Under the pieces are notes generated by a model. That model ran no database searches and was not told where the DNA came from. It saw only the letters and a program-made list of their open reading frames with translations. A stretch of 64,000 nucleotides of DNA from Pseudarthrobacter enclensis (GTDB lineage Bacteria > Actinomycetota > Actinomycetes > Actinomycetales > Micrococcaceae). The stretch is taken from the NCBI RefSeq assembly GCF_001457025.1, contig NZ_KQ758601.1, forward strand, positions 310,001 through 374,000. The letters are read 5' to 3'. This document shows, one piece after another, positions 8,198 through 16,621 of this stretch (within the stretch, counting starts at the first letter, position 1; the number at the start of each line of letters is the position of its first letter). Position numbers and translations under genes: made by a program.

Positions 8198-9301
8198 TCA
8201 GCCGCGGACGGGCTGCGCGAGGTGGCTGTTGAGGATCCGCCGCGCTTCGGCGGGATCGGTGACCATGGTGGAGCCGGCATCGGCTGCTGCGGAGCGCTGT
8301 ACGGCCTGTTCGCCCCGGATGATGTCGAACGGGTCCTGCCAGTTGTTCCAGTGCCAGCCTTCGTATTCGCTGGAGATGGCTCCGGAGTAGCCGTTCTCCA
8401 CCAGCTGCCGGACCAGGCCGCGGACCGGCACTGAGGGCTCTTCGCCGGTCTCGTCGATGCCGAAGAACTTGCCGTGGACATGGCGGACCCAGGGCATGAT
8501 TTCCAGCCAGGTGTCCAGCGGTGCGGGGCCGAAGAGCCCGGTTCCGTTGATGGCGAAGTCGATGCCGAGATCAGGCCGGCCATTGCGTGCCGCCAGGCCG
8601 ATGAAGGCACCGAAGCGTTCGCCGTGGACCTTCTGGGTGTTGGGCGGGCCTTCGGCGTAGAAGCCGTTCCAGAGGTCCACCAGTTGGGCGAGGAGCTCTT
8701 CGGAGGCGCCGCGGCGGCGGTACGCCTCAAGGAGCGAGGGGGCGAAGCCGGTGACGGTGGCGCCCCAGTCGGCGGTGAACCCGAGGAGCGGCGAGTTGAG
8801 CTTCTCGTACCGGTCCCGGAGGGCGAGGATGCGCTCATGGGCTCCGTGCTGGTCGGCGTGGACCTCCAGTGCCAGGGTGACGCCGTACTGTTCTGCGACC
8901 GGCAGCAGGCTTTCCATGGCGTCGGGAGTCAGGGAAATCTGCACCCTGGCGATCGGGAAGCCCAGGCGGGCGGCAACCTCGATCTGCTTCCGCATGTATT
9001 CGACCAGCTCGTCATGGTTCATGAGCCTGTCGCGGCGGAGCCCGGTATCCACGTTGACAGCCAGCGAGGTGGGGACCAGGTCCACCTCGGCCACGAGGTC
9101 GCGGAAGTGGCCCACGAAGTTGTCGTCAATGTGGTCGGGGAAGCCGCGCAGGCTGGAGAAGCCGATGATTTCCAGACCCGGGCCGAACCCGTCGGCGGCC
9201 ACCTTCCGGATGAGGCTGTCGAGGTCGTACTGGCGGGCGTGGAAGGCGCGGGTGAAGCTGTAGAGGGTAACGCCCTGGATGGGCGTGCCGGGACTGGTCA
9301 T
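8198..9301 (-). CDS. C-glycoside deglycosidase alpha-subunit-like TIM barrel (alpha1)
   Basis: A 367-residue paralog of alpha2. Predicted metal ligands are E146 (LEVHAD), D178 (FTADWGA), H276 (HVHGKFFG) and E312 (SSEYEGWHW). It has an aromatic substitution in the last motif and a C-terminal extension of about 35 residues after the barrel, so its substrate probably differs from that of alpha2. It overlaps the beta1 gene by 4 nt (ATGA), strong evidence that beta1 and alpha1 form one heteromeric enzyme. The fold and ligands are visible; activity on 3-keto-C-glycosides is inferred from family and context. Confidence 0.83.
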   Translation of the reverse strand: MTSPGTPIQGVTLYSFTRAFHARQYDLDSLIRKVAADGFGPGLEIIGFSSLRGFPDHIDDNFVGHFRDLVAEVDLVPTSLAVNVDTGLRRDRLMNHDELVEYMRKQIEVAARLGFPIARVQISLTPDAMESLLPVAEQYGVTLALEVHADQHGAHERILALRDRYEKLNSPLLGFTADWGATVTGFAPSLLEAYRRRGASEELLAQLVDLWNGFYAEGPPNTQKVHGERFGAFIGLAARNGRPDLGIDFAINGTGLFGPAPLDTWLEIMPWVRHVHGKFFGIDETGEEPSVPVRGLVRQLVENGYSGAISSEYEGWHWNNWQDPFDIIRGEQAVQRSAAADAGSTMVTDPAEARRILNSHLAQPVRG

Positions 9302-9693
9302 CGCTGTGCCGCCTTCATGGTCTTGGTGTCGTGCTCTTCGATGTGGAGAACACCGTGGTCGGTGATGATGTACGGGATGTAAAGCTTCAGGTCCACGCGC
9401 ACCTCATGCTCGGCCTGGGGATCATCCACGGCCAGCTCACCGGAGAGGACGGCCGAGTCCAGGGGGAACCACCACTCGTCCGTACGGTCCACAAGTTCGT
9501 CGAAGCTGAAGGTGCGCTCATTCATGGTCCAGCGCAGCGACTCCGCGGGCGCTGCCACTCCGTCCACCGTCAGGGCGGCGCCTGCGATGCAGGAGCCCGG
9601 AAGTGCCCGATACCAAGGGATGCGGACTTCCACAGCCGTGCGGCCGTCCACGGTGGTCAGTGTTCCCTGCTCAATGATGCGGTCGGCGATCAT
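9298..9693 (-). CDS. C-glycoside deglycosidase beta-subunit-like protein (beta1)
   Basis: A 131-residue beta-subunit-type protein with VRIPWYRALPGS, FSFDELVD, EWWFPLD and a C-terminal LKLYIPYIITDHG strand. ATG 9693 is selected because a perfect AGGAGG lies 5 nt upstream; a TTG 30 nt earlier is in frame but lacks such a site. It is the first gene of the beta1-alpha1-alpha2 segment and is coupled to alpha1 by a 4-nt overlap. The palindrome at 9752-9767 and an ACATAAGT site lie just upstream, so this segment may have its own promoter inside the larger gene series. Confidence 0.8.
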   Translation of the reverse strand: MIADRIIEQGTLTTVDGRTAVEVRIPWYRALPGSCIAGAALTVDGVAAPAESLRWTMNERTFSFDELVDRTDEWWFPLDSAVLSGELAVDDPQAEHEVRVDLKLYIPYIITDHGVLHIEEHDTKTMKAAQR

Positions 9694-9745
9694 CAAGACC
9701 TCCTCGTCTTTGCCATGCAGCAAAGCCGCATGGGTCGCTTATTCA

Positions 9746-11299
9746 TTATTTAGACATTCTAATGTCTGTTTTTGACATAAGTAAAGGACTGCCCAGGTCT
9801 GTTGCGATTTTCCGCGCCCCACGCACCGCGAGCGCCACTGCGGTCAGGGTGGGGTTGCAGGCGGTGGGCGTGGGGATAACACCGTTCCCTGCCACGAACA
9901 GGCCGGGGACGCTCCACACCTGGCTGTCGGGCGAACAGACGCTCCCGCCGTCGTCCGTCTCCCCCATACGGGTGGTGCCCTGATAGTGCAGGGACGCGCC
10001 CGGGGGGAGGACAAAGGGGCGCTCATCCAGCGGTTCGCCCACGGCGTTGCCCAGCCTGACGATCTCCTGCTTGGCCCGTTCCAGCACCTCGTGGTCCTTG
10101 CCGGTCAGGCGGTAGTGGATGCGCATCGCCGGCATGCCGTAGCTGTCCAGGCTGTCGTCGTCGAACGCCACCCTGTCATCGCGCTGCAGGTCCTTGGCAC
10201 AGAAGAGCCCCAGCCCCACGATTGATCCGGGAACCACGGGGTCGTCCTCAGCGAGTGGTACCGGCGAGGCGTCGAGCTGCATGATCTGGCCGTGGAAGGG
10301 CGCCTCGTCGGTGTAAGGAACCCAGGTGACGCCGCTCTGCTCCTGGAGCGCACCGTCGGCCCGGGATACGGAACCGTTAGGGCTGACGTCACGGAGCCGG
10401 CTCGCGAACACCACCTGGGCCTGGTCGTTGAGGTACCGTCCCAGGGCATCGGGACGGATGCCGGAGGCCCACAGCAGCTGCGGCGTGCGCAGCGCGTCCC
10501 CGCCCACCACTACGCAGCGGGCCGCGACGCGGTGGGTCTCACCGGTGCGGCGGTCCTCCACCTCGAGGCCCGCGGCGCTGCCGTCTTCGACGAGGACGCG
10601 TCGGACCAGCGACTGGTCGAAGAGTTCGAACCGCGGATTTTCGCGGGTTACGTCCCCCATGACGACGTCGGACCCGGACCAGACAAGGCGGCCGTCGCCG
10701 CGCCGGTGGACGGCGAGCGGCATGGGCTGGACCCGGAAGGCCGGCTCACGGCCGGCGTCAACGGCACTGGAAAGGCGGCTGTGGACGAGGCCGGAGAAGG
10801 GGGCGCCGTCAAAGGCATGCGTGGTAACGCCCAAGAGCCGGTCCGCTTCGTCCAGCAATTCGTCGAGGTCGGAGAGGAAGCCGATGCGTTCGCTGCCGCC
10901 GGGCCGAGGGCAAGCAGCGGTCCAGTGCGCGGCCATCCCGCCGACATTGCTGGACATGGCCGCCACGGGCATGCCGTCCTCACCCGGGAAGGCGTATCCG
11001 TCCTGGAGCAGGAAGGTTCCCGGGCGGGCACGCCGTTCGCCGCTCTTAACGGCGCCGGGCGAGCTCACCGTTGCCGCGCCGGCGCCGGGCCCTTCCGATG
11101 CCCGCTGCGCCTGGCTGCGGCGGTCCTGGTCCTCGATGTTCTTGACGTGGGCGCCGGGCGGGTTGCTGACGGTGGGGCCCACTTCGAACATCGCGATGGT
11201 GGCGCCAGGTGCCTGCTCACTGAGGATGCGGGCGTAGGCGGATGCGGTGGGTCCGCTGCCGACGATGGCGACATCCACGGCAGCCGGATAGCGGCTCAC
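9746..11299 (-). CDS. GMC-type FAD oxidoreductase (pyranose oxidase/CarA-like)
   Basis: A 517-residue flavoprotein. GSGPTASAYA near residue 14 is the FAD-binding GxGxxxxxxA motif. The C-terminal region holds the likely catalytic pair H438 (LHYQGTTRMG) and N482 (TACNPTLT), the His/Asn arrangement of pyranose oxidases. CarA-type relatives use FAD to oxidise the sugar of C-glycosides at C3, making the 3-keto substrate for CarB/CarC enzymes; that is the expected role here. GTG 11299 shares the GTGA overlap with the isomerase stop codon. The last codons run through the palindrome at 9752-9767. Residues 60-100 are Ala/Gly/Ser/Arg-rich, possibly a flexible insertion. Confidence 0.85.
   Translation of the reverse strand: MSRYPAAVDVAIVGSGPTASAYARILSEQAPGATIAMFEVGPTVSNPPGAHVKNIEDQDRRSQAQRASEGPGAGAATVSSPGAVKSGERRARPGTFLLQDGYAFPGEDGMPVAAMSSNVGGMAAHWTAACPRPGGSERIGFLSDLDELLDEADRLLGVTTHAFDGAPFSGLVHSRLSSAVDAGREPAFRVQPMPLAVHRRGDGRLVWSGSDVVMGDVTRENPRFELFDQSLVRRVLVEDGSAAGLEVEDRRTGETHRVAARCVVVGGDALRTPQLLWASGIRPDALGRYLNDQAQVVFASRLRDVSPNGSVSRADGALQEQSGVTWVPYTDEAPFHGQIMQLDASPVPLAEDDPVVPGSIVGLGLFCAKDLQRDDRVAFDDDSLDSYGMPAMRIHYRLTGKDHEVLERAKQEIVRLGNAVGEPLDERPFVLPPGASLHYQGTTRMGETDDGGSVCSPDSQVWSVPGLFVAGNGVIPTPTACNPTLTAVALAVRGARKIATDLGSPLLMSKTDIRMSK
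9752..9782. promoter_or_regulatory. Palindrome and ACATAAGT site upstream of beta1
   Basis: AGACAT-TCTA-ATGTCT (9752-9767) is a perfect inverted repeat. ACATAAGT follows at 9775-9782. Both lie within the last codons of the flavoprotein gene and upstream of beta1. The palindrome shares AGAC arms with the one at 1852-1867. It is a candidate operator for an internal promoter of the beta1-to-SDR segment. Confidence 0.45.
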
Positions 11300-12072
11300 A
11301 GCTTTGCCACCAGGTCCTGGATCCACTGCACGGACTTGGCGGACTCAATGGTGGGGTAGTACTCGAGCCCCACGGGGCCGCTGTACCCGCTGTTCGCCAG
11401 GTCGGCGAGGCGGGCGGGCCAGTCGATGGACCCCGAGCCGGGTTCGCCGCGGCCGGGTGCGTCAGCGATTTGCACGTACTTGACCAGGCTGCCGGCGTTG
11501 GCGAGTTCGGCAGCCACGTCTTCACCCTCGACGGTGGAGTGGTAGAGGTCGTAGAGGATGCCGAAATTGGGGGAATCGACGCCCCGGGCGATGTACGCGG
11601 CCTCGGCAGTGCGGTCCAGGAGGGCACCGGGGTGGTCAACGCGGACGTTGACTGGCTCCAGGACCAAGGTGATGCCGGATCCGTCGATGTGGGCCACGCC
11701 CTTGGTGAAGATCTCGATGAGTTCGTCGAGCTGGTCCTGCCGCTTGCGGCCGCCGAATCCGGTGCCGCTTCCCACCACGATGCGGGGGCAGCCCAACTCC
11801 TGTGCCACCTTGACCCCGGCATCAAGGCCCTCGTAAAAGGGTTCGTGGTTCCGGGGCGGAATCATGAACTGCATGCGGGGCTCGGCCAGCTGGGCGGTGA
11901 GCTGGACGCCGGTTTCCTCCAGGGCTGCCTTGAGTGCGGGAATGTCCTTGCCGGTGGGGCCCCACATCTCCACCGCGTCGAAGCCTGCCGCGGCCGCCGC
12001 GCGCACCCGGTCGGCGGCACTTTCGCCGGCTTCGGTGAACAAAAGGTCGATATTAGGCGAAAGTTGAAACAT
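11296..12072 (-). CDS. Hydroxypyruvate isomerase-like TIM-barrel protein
   Basis: A 258-residue protein. Ligands are E139 (LVLEPVN), D175 (LYDLYHS), Q201 (VQIADAPGR) and E237 (GLEYYP). The QIAD-PGR and EPVN motifs and the length match the Hyi/hydroxypyruvate isomerase family, which uses Gln as third metal ligand. Many family members in sugar clusters isomerise other ketoses, so the substrate is open. ATG 12072 follows AGGAG by 7 nt. It is 126 nt downstream of the permease gene and overlaps the flavoprotein gene by 4 nt. It may convert a keto-sugar product of glycoside cleavage. Confidence 0.83.
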   Translation of the reverse strand: MFQLSPNIDLLFTEAGESAADRVRAAAAAGFDAVEMWGPTGKDIPALKAALEETGVQLTAQLAEPRMQFMIPPRNHEPFYEGLDAGVKVAQELGCPRIVVGSGTGFGGRKRQDQLDELIEIFTKGVAHIDGSGITLVLEPVNVRVDHPGALLDRTAEAAYIARGVDSPNFGILYDLYHSTVEGEDVAAELANAGSLVKYVQIADAPGRGEPGSGSIDWPARLADLANSGYSGPVGLEYYPTIESAKSVQWIQDLVAKL

Positions 12073-12198
12073 GGGTGTCTCCTGGAAAGTCGAGGTATCT
12101 GTAGGGAAAGTGCGGGGGCGCCTGCGGCGCTTCAACCGGTTTTGGGTGTGCGGGACCGCCGCGCAGCGCCGGAACGCTGTGCGTGGTCGACCGCCGGG

Positions 12199-13035
12199 TC
12201 AGCCTTTCAGCCCGCCGGAGAAGCCTTGGATGAAGCGCTTCTGGGCGAAGAGGAACAGGGCGAGGATGGGGATCATGGACACGATCACGATGGCGAAGAT
12301 CGAATTCCACTCCGACACCAGGGAGCCGATGTAGTAGTACATGGCCACGGGCAGTGTCTGGTTGGCCGAGCCGCCCAGGAAGATCAGGGACGTGAAGAAA
12401 TCGTTCCAGACGATCAACCCGGCGAAGATGGTGACCGTTCCGGTGGCGGGGGCCATCATGGGGAAGACCACCTTGGAAAAGATTTGTGACTTGCTGGCGC
12501 CGTCGATAGTGGCTGCTTCCTCATAGTCCGTTCCGAGGCCACGGAAGAAGTTGGAGTACAGGAAGATCGAAAGCGGCAGCAGCATGCCGGTGTAGAGGAT
12601 GATCAGGCCCCAGGCCGAACCGGTCAGGCCAAGGGACCGTGCGCCCATGTAGAGGGGGACGGCGCCCAGCTGGCCGGGGAGGATGATGGCCACCAGGAAG
12701 AGGTAGTAGGCGGCTTTGCTCCAGCGCCGGGTGCTGCGCGAGATGACGTAGCCGGTGACCGATCCGAGGGCCACCAGCCCCAGGATGCTGCCGGCGGTGA
12801 TGATGACGCTGTTGACCAGGCCCATCAGCACATTGGAGTTTCCCTTCGCGGACAGGACTGCCACGAAGTTGCTGAAGTCCGGGTTGATCGGCGGCGCCAG
12901 GGCAGAGGTGGTGAAGAGTTCGTTGGCCGGCTTCAGGGCCGTGGTCACGAGGAAGTAAAAGGGTGCGAGGAACAGCAGGGCAAGCGCCCAGAGGCCGATT
13001 TCGCGCAGGAGGGTGAGCTTGGTGTAGCGGAACAT
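12199..13035 (-). CDS. Sugar ABC transporter permease, MalG type
   Basis: A 278-residue membrane protein with six predicted transmembrane segments and the cytoplasmic EAA loop EEAATIDGASKSQIF, which docks onto the ATPase. The C-terminal QKRFIQGFSGGLKG is typical of MalG/carbohydrate uptake transporter 1 permeases. It starts 3 nt after the MalF-type gene. No ATPase gene is present nearby; such systems in actinobacteria commonly share a genome-encoded MsiK-type ATPase. With the two upstream genes it forms the importer feeding the glycoside island. Confidence 0.92.
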   Translation of the reverse strand: MFRYTKLTLLREIGLWALALLFLAPFYFLVTTALKPANELFTTSALAPPINPDFSNFVAVLSAKGNSNVLMGLVNSVIITAGSILGLVALGSVTGYVISRSTRRWSKAAYYLFLVAIILPGQLGAVPLYMGARSLGLTGSAWGLIILYTGMLLPLSIFLYSNFFRGLGTDYEEAATIDGASKSQIFSKVVFPMMAPATGTVTIFAGLIVWNDFFTSLIFLGGSANQTLPVAMYYYIGSLVSEWNSIFAIVIVSMIPILALFLFAQKRFIQGFSGGLKG

Positions 13036-13038
13036 GGC

Positions 13039-13998
13039 TTAGTCCTCAGGGTTCGAGCGCGTCAGCCGCTGCTGGATGACAGCGAAGAACAGGATGATGG
13101 CGGCCAATACCAGGGCCAGGGCGGCGCCGCCGCCGAAGTTGCCCAGTGCGAAGGCCTGCTTATAGACCTGCGTGGCCAGGGTTTCCGTCGCCCCGGCAGG
13201 GCCGCCGCCGGTGAGGGCCATGATGGGGTCGAAGACGCGCAGTCCCTGGACGATGCCCAGGGTGGTGGCAATCGCGACGGCGGGCCGGATGGCGGGCAGG
13301 GTCACGTTGCGGAACCGTTGCCACAGGTTGGCGCCGTCGATGGCCGCTGCTTCCTCGACCTCGACCGGGACGCCGGCCAGGCCTGCCATGAAGATGACCA
13401 TGGCAAAACCCGTTGAGGACCAAACGAGGACAACCAGGACGGTCCAGATGGCCCACTGGGGGTCGGCCAGCCAAGGCTTGGCCTGGTCCCCTGCGCCGAT
13501 GGCGGTAAGGAAGGCGTTGAGCGGGCCGTCGAAGTCGAAGATGTATTTCCAGATGTAGGCGGTAGCCAGCGGACTGAGCACCACCGGCATGAAGAAGAGG
13601 GTGCGCAGGACATAGCGCGTTTTGATCACCCGGTTCAGTCCGAGGGCAATGACCAGCCCGGCGATGTTGCCCAGCAGGACCGAGCCAAAGGCCAGGAAGA
13701 GGGTGTTGGAGAGGGCCCCCACTTTGGTGGGGTCCTTGAAGATTGCTTCAAAGTTGACCCAACCGGTGACCTTGAACGCGCCGATGCCCGTCCAGTTGGT
13801 GAAGGCGAAGAAGCCGCCCACGCCGGTTGCCACGTAGTGGATGGCGAAAACCAGGGCAATGCCGGGCAGGGCCCACCACCAATGCCCGAATTCCAGGCCG
13901 CGGCCCCGGGAGCGGGTGGTGACTCCCGCCCCCGGAGCGCGCCGGCCCCGCCGGGGTGCTTTGGCTGCTTCCATTTGAGGTTGCATCGTCGCAGTCAT
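13039..13998 (-). CDS. Sugar ABC transporter permease, MalF type
   Basis: A 319-residue permease with a basic, Pro/Arg-rich cytoplasmic N-terminus (about 40 residues), six transmembrane segments and the EAA loop VEEAAAIDGANLWQRF. The conserved late motif LTGGGPAGATETLA is characteristic of MalF-type subunits of carbohydrate uptake systems. It is followed 3 nt later by the MalG-type gene and preceded by the binding-protein gene, giving a standard three-gene importer lacking its own ATPase. Confidence 0.92.
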   Translation of the reverse strand: MTATMQPQMEAAKAPRRGRRAPGAGVTTRSRGRGLEFGHWWWALPGIALVFAIHYVATGVGGFFAFTNWTGIGAFKVTGWVNFEAIFKDPTKVGALSNTLFLAFGSVLLGNIAGLVIALGLNRVIKTRYVLRTLFFMPVVLSPLATAYIWKYIFDFDGPLNAFLTAIGAGDQAKPWLADPQWAIWTVLVVLVWSSTGFAMVIFMAGLAGVPVEVEEAAAIDGANLWQRFRNVTLPAIRPAVAIATTLGIVQGLRVFDPIMALTGGGPAGATETLATQVYKQAFALGNFGGGAALALVLAAIILFFAVIQQRLTRSNPED

Positions 13999-14055
13999 GA
14001 TATTCCTTGCTTGCTTGTCCCGTAGGGCCGGTCGAACGGTGGTGGTCCGGGCCCT

Positions 14056-15342
14056 TTAACCCCAGGCCGCGTCCATGGCCTGCAGCACCTGGTCAGGGGT
14101 CTTCTGTCCGGTGATGATGCCCTGCACGCCGGTGGCCAGCGCGTCATAGACGGCGGAGTTGGGCCACTGAATATTGGGCAGCGGACCGTACTTTCCGTCT
14201 TTGATCAAGTCCCCCACGTTCTTGTAGGCGCCGCCCTCGAAGTCGTAGCTGTCCAGGCCACTTACCGGGAGGGCGCCGTCGATCTCGGCGAAGGCCTTGG
14301 TCTGCTCAGGCTCGGCTGCCCACGCGAGGAAGGCTTTGGCAGCTTCCTTATTTTTCGAGGCTGCGTTGATGGAGAAGGCGTAGTTGGCGCTGGCGTACAG
14401 GAAGTCCTTACCCGAACCCTCCTCGGCCGGGAGCGCGCGCACTCCGAATTCCGAGCCCGCCGTAGCTGACTGAAGCTGCTTCCAGCTTGTCGCGGGGATG
14501 AATCCTGCCAAGGCAGTACCACTGGCCAGGCCCTTCGTGATGGCGTCAAAGCCTGCACCTGCGGCGCCCTTCTGGAAGCAGCCGGCGTCCTTGAGGGTGT
14601 TGACTGCTTCGAGGGCGGACTTCCAGCCTTCGGAACCGGCGAAGGTTACTTCCTTGGCCGCGCGTTTGTCATTCCACTTAGGGTCCTGCGCGTAAACCCT
14701 GGAAGCTGCCAGCGACATCGCCGTAAGTCCAGTGTTGGGGGGTGCTGCGCCAGCGAGTGCGAACAGTGACTTCCCCGACGATTCCAAGGTTTTGCACTGT
14801 TCTTCAAGAGCTTCGAAGTCTGCGGGGAATTCTCCCGCCTCCTTGACAGCCCCCTCGTTGGTGACCAGCGCCGACACGGTGATAGCAGTTGCCTGGCCGA
14901 AAACCCTGCCATCCGGGCCGAACGTGCCGGCACTGCCTTCCGGGAGGAGTTCCTTGGCGGTATCGTCCAGCGGCTCCAGGAAGCCAGCCTCGGCCAACGG
15001 CAGGATACTGCGCCCCTGGCCGCTTCCCGGCGAAGTCACCACGATGTCGGAGGCGTTGCCGGCCTGCAGCTGTGTCCGCAAGGTCTGGTCATAGGAGTCG
15101 TTGGGTTGCGGGTTGAACGTGATTTTGACGTCCGGGTTGGCCTCCATGTACTTCTCGGCGAGTACCTGGAAAGGGCTTTCGATCGTATTGGAAGTGGCAA
15201 AGGACAGCGAGAACTCCTTCGACCCTCCGGATGAGTCGCTGCCGCCGGCGGAAGCCGAGCAGCCGGTCAGTGCGAGGGCTGCGATCGTGGGGATCGCAAA
15301 TGCAGCGGCCTTCAGTCGTGAAGAGCGGCGGTGCTGTGTCAT
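14056..15342 (-). CDS. ABC transporter sugar-binding lipoprotein
   Basis: A 428-residue family-1-type extracellular solute-binding protein. The N-terminus is a lipoprotein signal peptide: basic start, hydrophobic core AAAFAIPTIAALAL and lipobox TGCS. FNPQPNDSYDQTL and the C-terminal half with SINAASKNKEAAKAFLAW fit carbohydrate-binding proteins. ATG 15342 follows AAAGG; the frame stays open far upstream but the signal peptide fixes the start. It probably binds the glycoside or oligosaccharide whose degradation is encoded downstream. Transcription diverges from the LysR gene across a region with several operator-like repeats. Confidence 0.9.
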   Translation of the reverse strand: MTQHRRSSRLKAAAFAIPTIAALALTGCSASAGGSDSSGGSKEFSLSFATSNTIESPFQVLAEKYMEANPDVKITFNPQPNDSYDQTLRTQLQAGNASDIVVTSPGSGQGRSILPLAEAGFLEPLDDTAKELLPEGSAGTFGPDGRVFGQATAITVSALVTNEGAVKEAGEFPADFEALEEQCKTLESSGKSLFALAGAAPPNTGLTAMSLAASRVYAQDPKWNDKRAAKEVTFAGSEGWKSALEAVNTLKDAGCFQKGAAGAGFDAITKGLASGTALAGFIPATSWKQLQSATAGSEFGVRALPAEEGSGKDFLYASANYAFSINAASKNKEAAKAFLAWAAEPEQTKAFAEIDGALPVSGLDSYDFEGGAYKNVGDLIKDGKYGPLPNIQWPNSAVYDALATGVQGIITGQKTPDQVLQAMDAAWG

Positions 15343-15394
15343 ATCCAGCCTTTCTGACTTCTTTGTCGAAAAATCTCCGGGGCCGTGACCCCGG

Positions 15395-15460
15395 TCACTC
15401 ATCAGTATGAGTGAGATGTGCCTAAAAAGCACATAAGTGTTACCGATAGCAGACATAAGT
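15395..15460. promoter_or_regulatory. Operator region between binding-protein and LysR genes
   Basis: A perfect inverted repeat with 8-nt arms, TCACTCAT-CAGT-ATGAGTGA, lies at 15395-15414. ACATAAGT occurs at 15431-15438 and again at 15453-15460, 22 bp apart in the same orientation. The region lies between two divergent genes, where a LysR protein or the ROK repressor could act. Binding is untested. Confidence 0.55.
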
Positions 15461-15579
15461 TCAGGCCCGAGGCCGGGGCGGCCGTCTTCATCAGGATCTT
15501 TGATGTCCCATGCCCAAAGCATCCGTTGCGCGGATACAATGGGGCCACTGAACGTCCTCCGCCGAAGGGTCGCCACACA

Positions 15580-16527
15580 GTGACGAATCACGCCCTGCTT
15601 TCCCGCCTTGACCTCAACCTGCTGATCTCGCTGGATGCGCTCATCACCGAGCGCAGCGTGACCCGGGCCGCGGAGAGGCTGCACCTGAGCCAGCCGGCAT
15701 TGAGCGCATCACTGGCGCGGCTGCGCTCCCACTTTGGTGATCCCATCCTGGCCCGCCGGGGCAACTCCTACGAGCTCACGCCTTTCGCCCTTCGGCTGGC
15801 GGACCACACCACTACCGCCCTTGAGGCCGCCCGCCGGGTTTTCGAAAGCCAGGCGACGTGGGAACCGGCGGAGTCGGAGCGCGAGTTTTCGATCTACGGT
15901 TCCGACTACGGTTTCACCACGATCGGCCGGGTGGCTTCCGAGCTGGCTGCCGAACGTGCTCCCGGCGTCAAGTTCAGGTTCATGCTCCACAACCCCGTAG
16001 TGGTGGAGGACGCGGCCAACCGGCTCAGGTCCGTGGACGGCATGGTGATTCCCCACGGGTTCCTTTCCGGGCTGCCCTACCTGGACCTGTGGAAAGACAA
16101 CTGGCTGGCCATGGTGTCCTCGTCCAACGATGCCGTTGGCGGGCGGGTCACCATGGAGAACCTGGCGGACCTGCCCTGGGTGATGACCTATCAGTCCCGC
16201 TCGGCTTTCACGTCAGCCGAACGGCAGATCCAGCAACTGGGCATCGAGCCCAAGGTTGAGGTGGTGGTGGAGAGCTTCCTGTCACTCCCCCACTTTGTGG
16301 TCGGCACCCGGCGCATTGCCCTCATCCAGGCCGCACTGGCACCGTATGCGCAGCGCCTGGGCGGGGTTCGGATCCTGCCACTGCCCTTCGACGCCACGCC
16401 GCTGGTGAGCGCCCTGTGGTGGCACCCGGTGCACAACCGGGACTCGGAGCACGAGTGGATGCGCGGGCTCTTCGAGGAGGCCGCGGGAATCGTGGCGGCC
16501 TCCGTGGCGGCACAGAAAACCTCCTGA
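15580..16527 (+). CDS. LysR-family transcriptional regulator
   Basis: A 315-residue regulator. The N-terminal winged HTH contains LDLNLLISLDALITERSV followed by SQPALSASLARLR, the LysR recognition-helix region, and GDPILARRGNSYELT. The remainder is a periplasmic-binding-like effector domain. GTG 15580 is chosen: GAAGGG lies 8 nt upstream and it yields a normal LysR length, whereas an upstream ATG would add 54 unrelated residues. A -10-like TACAAT (15535-15540) precedes it. Divergence from the transporter suggests it responds to the imported glycoside or a breakdown product and controls the island. Confidence 0.92.
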   Translation: MTNHALLSRLDLNLLISLDALITERSVTRAAERLHLSQPALSASLARLRSHFGDPILARRGNSYELTPFALRLADHTTTALEAARRVFESQATWEPAESEREFSIYGSDYGFTTIGRVASELAAERAPGVKFRFMLHNPVVVEDAANRLRSVDGMVIPHGFLSGLPYLDLWKDNWLAMVSSSNDAVGGRVTMENLADLPWVMTYQSRSAFTSAERQIQQLGIEPKVEVVVESFLSLPHFVVGTRRIALIQAALAPYAQRLGGVRILPLPFDATPLVSALWWHPVHNRDSEHEWMRGLFEEAAGIVAASVAAQKTS

Positions 16528-16535
16528 GGAGCAGT

Positions 16536-16567
16536 GATGCCCGGCCGGAACGTTCCGGCCGGGCATC
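16536..16567. terminator. Bidirectional terminator hairpin, LysR / fusion A
   Basis: A perfect 32-bp palindrome with GATGCCCGGCCGG arms around AACGTT lies between the convergent LysR and fused deglycosidase genes. The same CCCGGCCGG core recurs in the hairpin at 19798-19826. There is no clear U-tract. Confidence 0.7.
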
Positions 16568-16621
16568 GTTGCGTGCCTCCGTGGACCCCGCAGGATCCCC
16601 CGGGCGCGGGAGCAGGCCGGG

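Noticed and set aside
12073..12198. GC-rich stem (GCGCCTGCGGCGC) between permease and isomerase genes, considered as a terminator.
   Set aside because: Short, imperfect and in the middle of a same-strand gene series. It could attenuate expression but is not supported enough to list.
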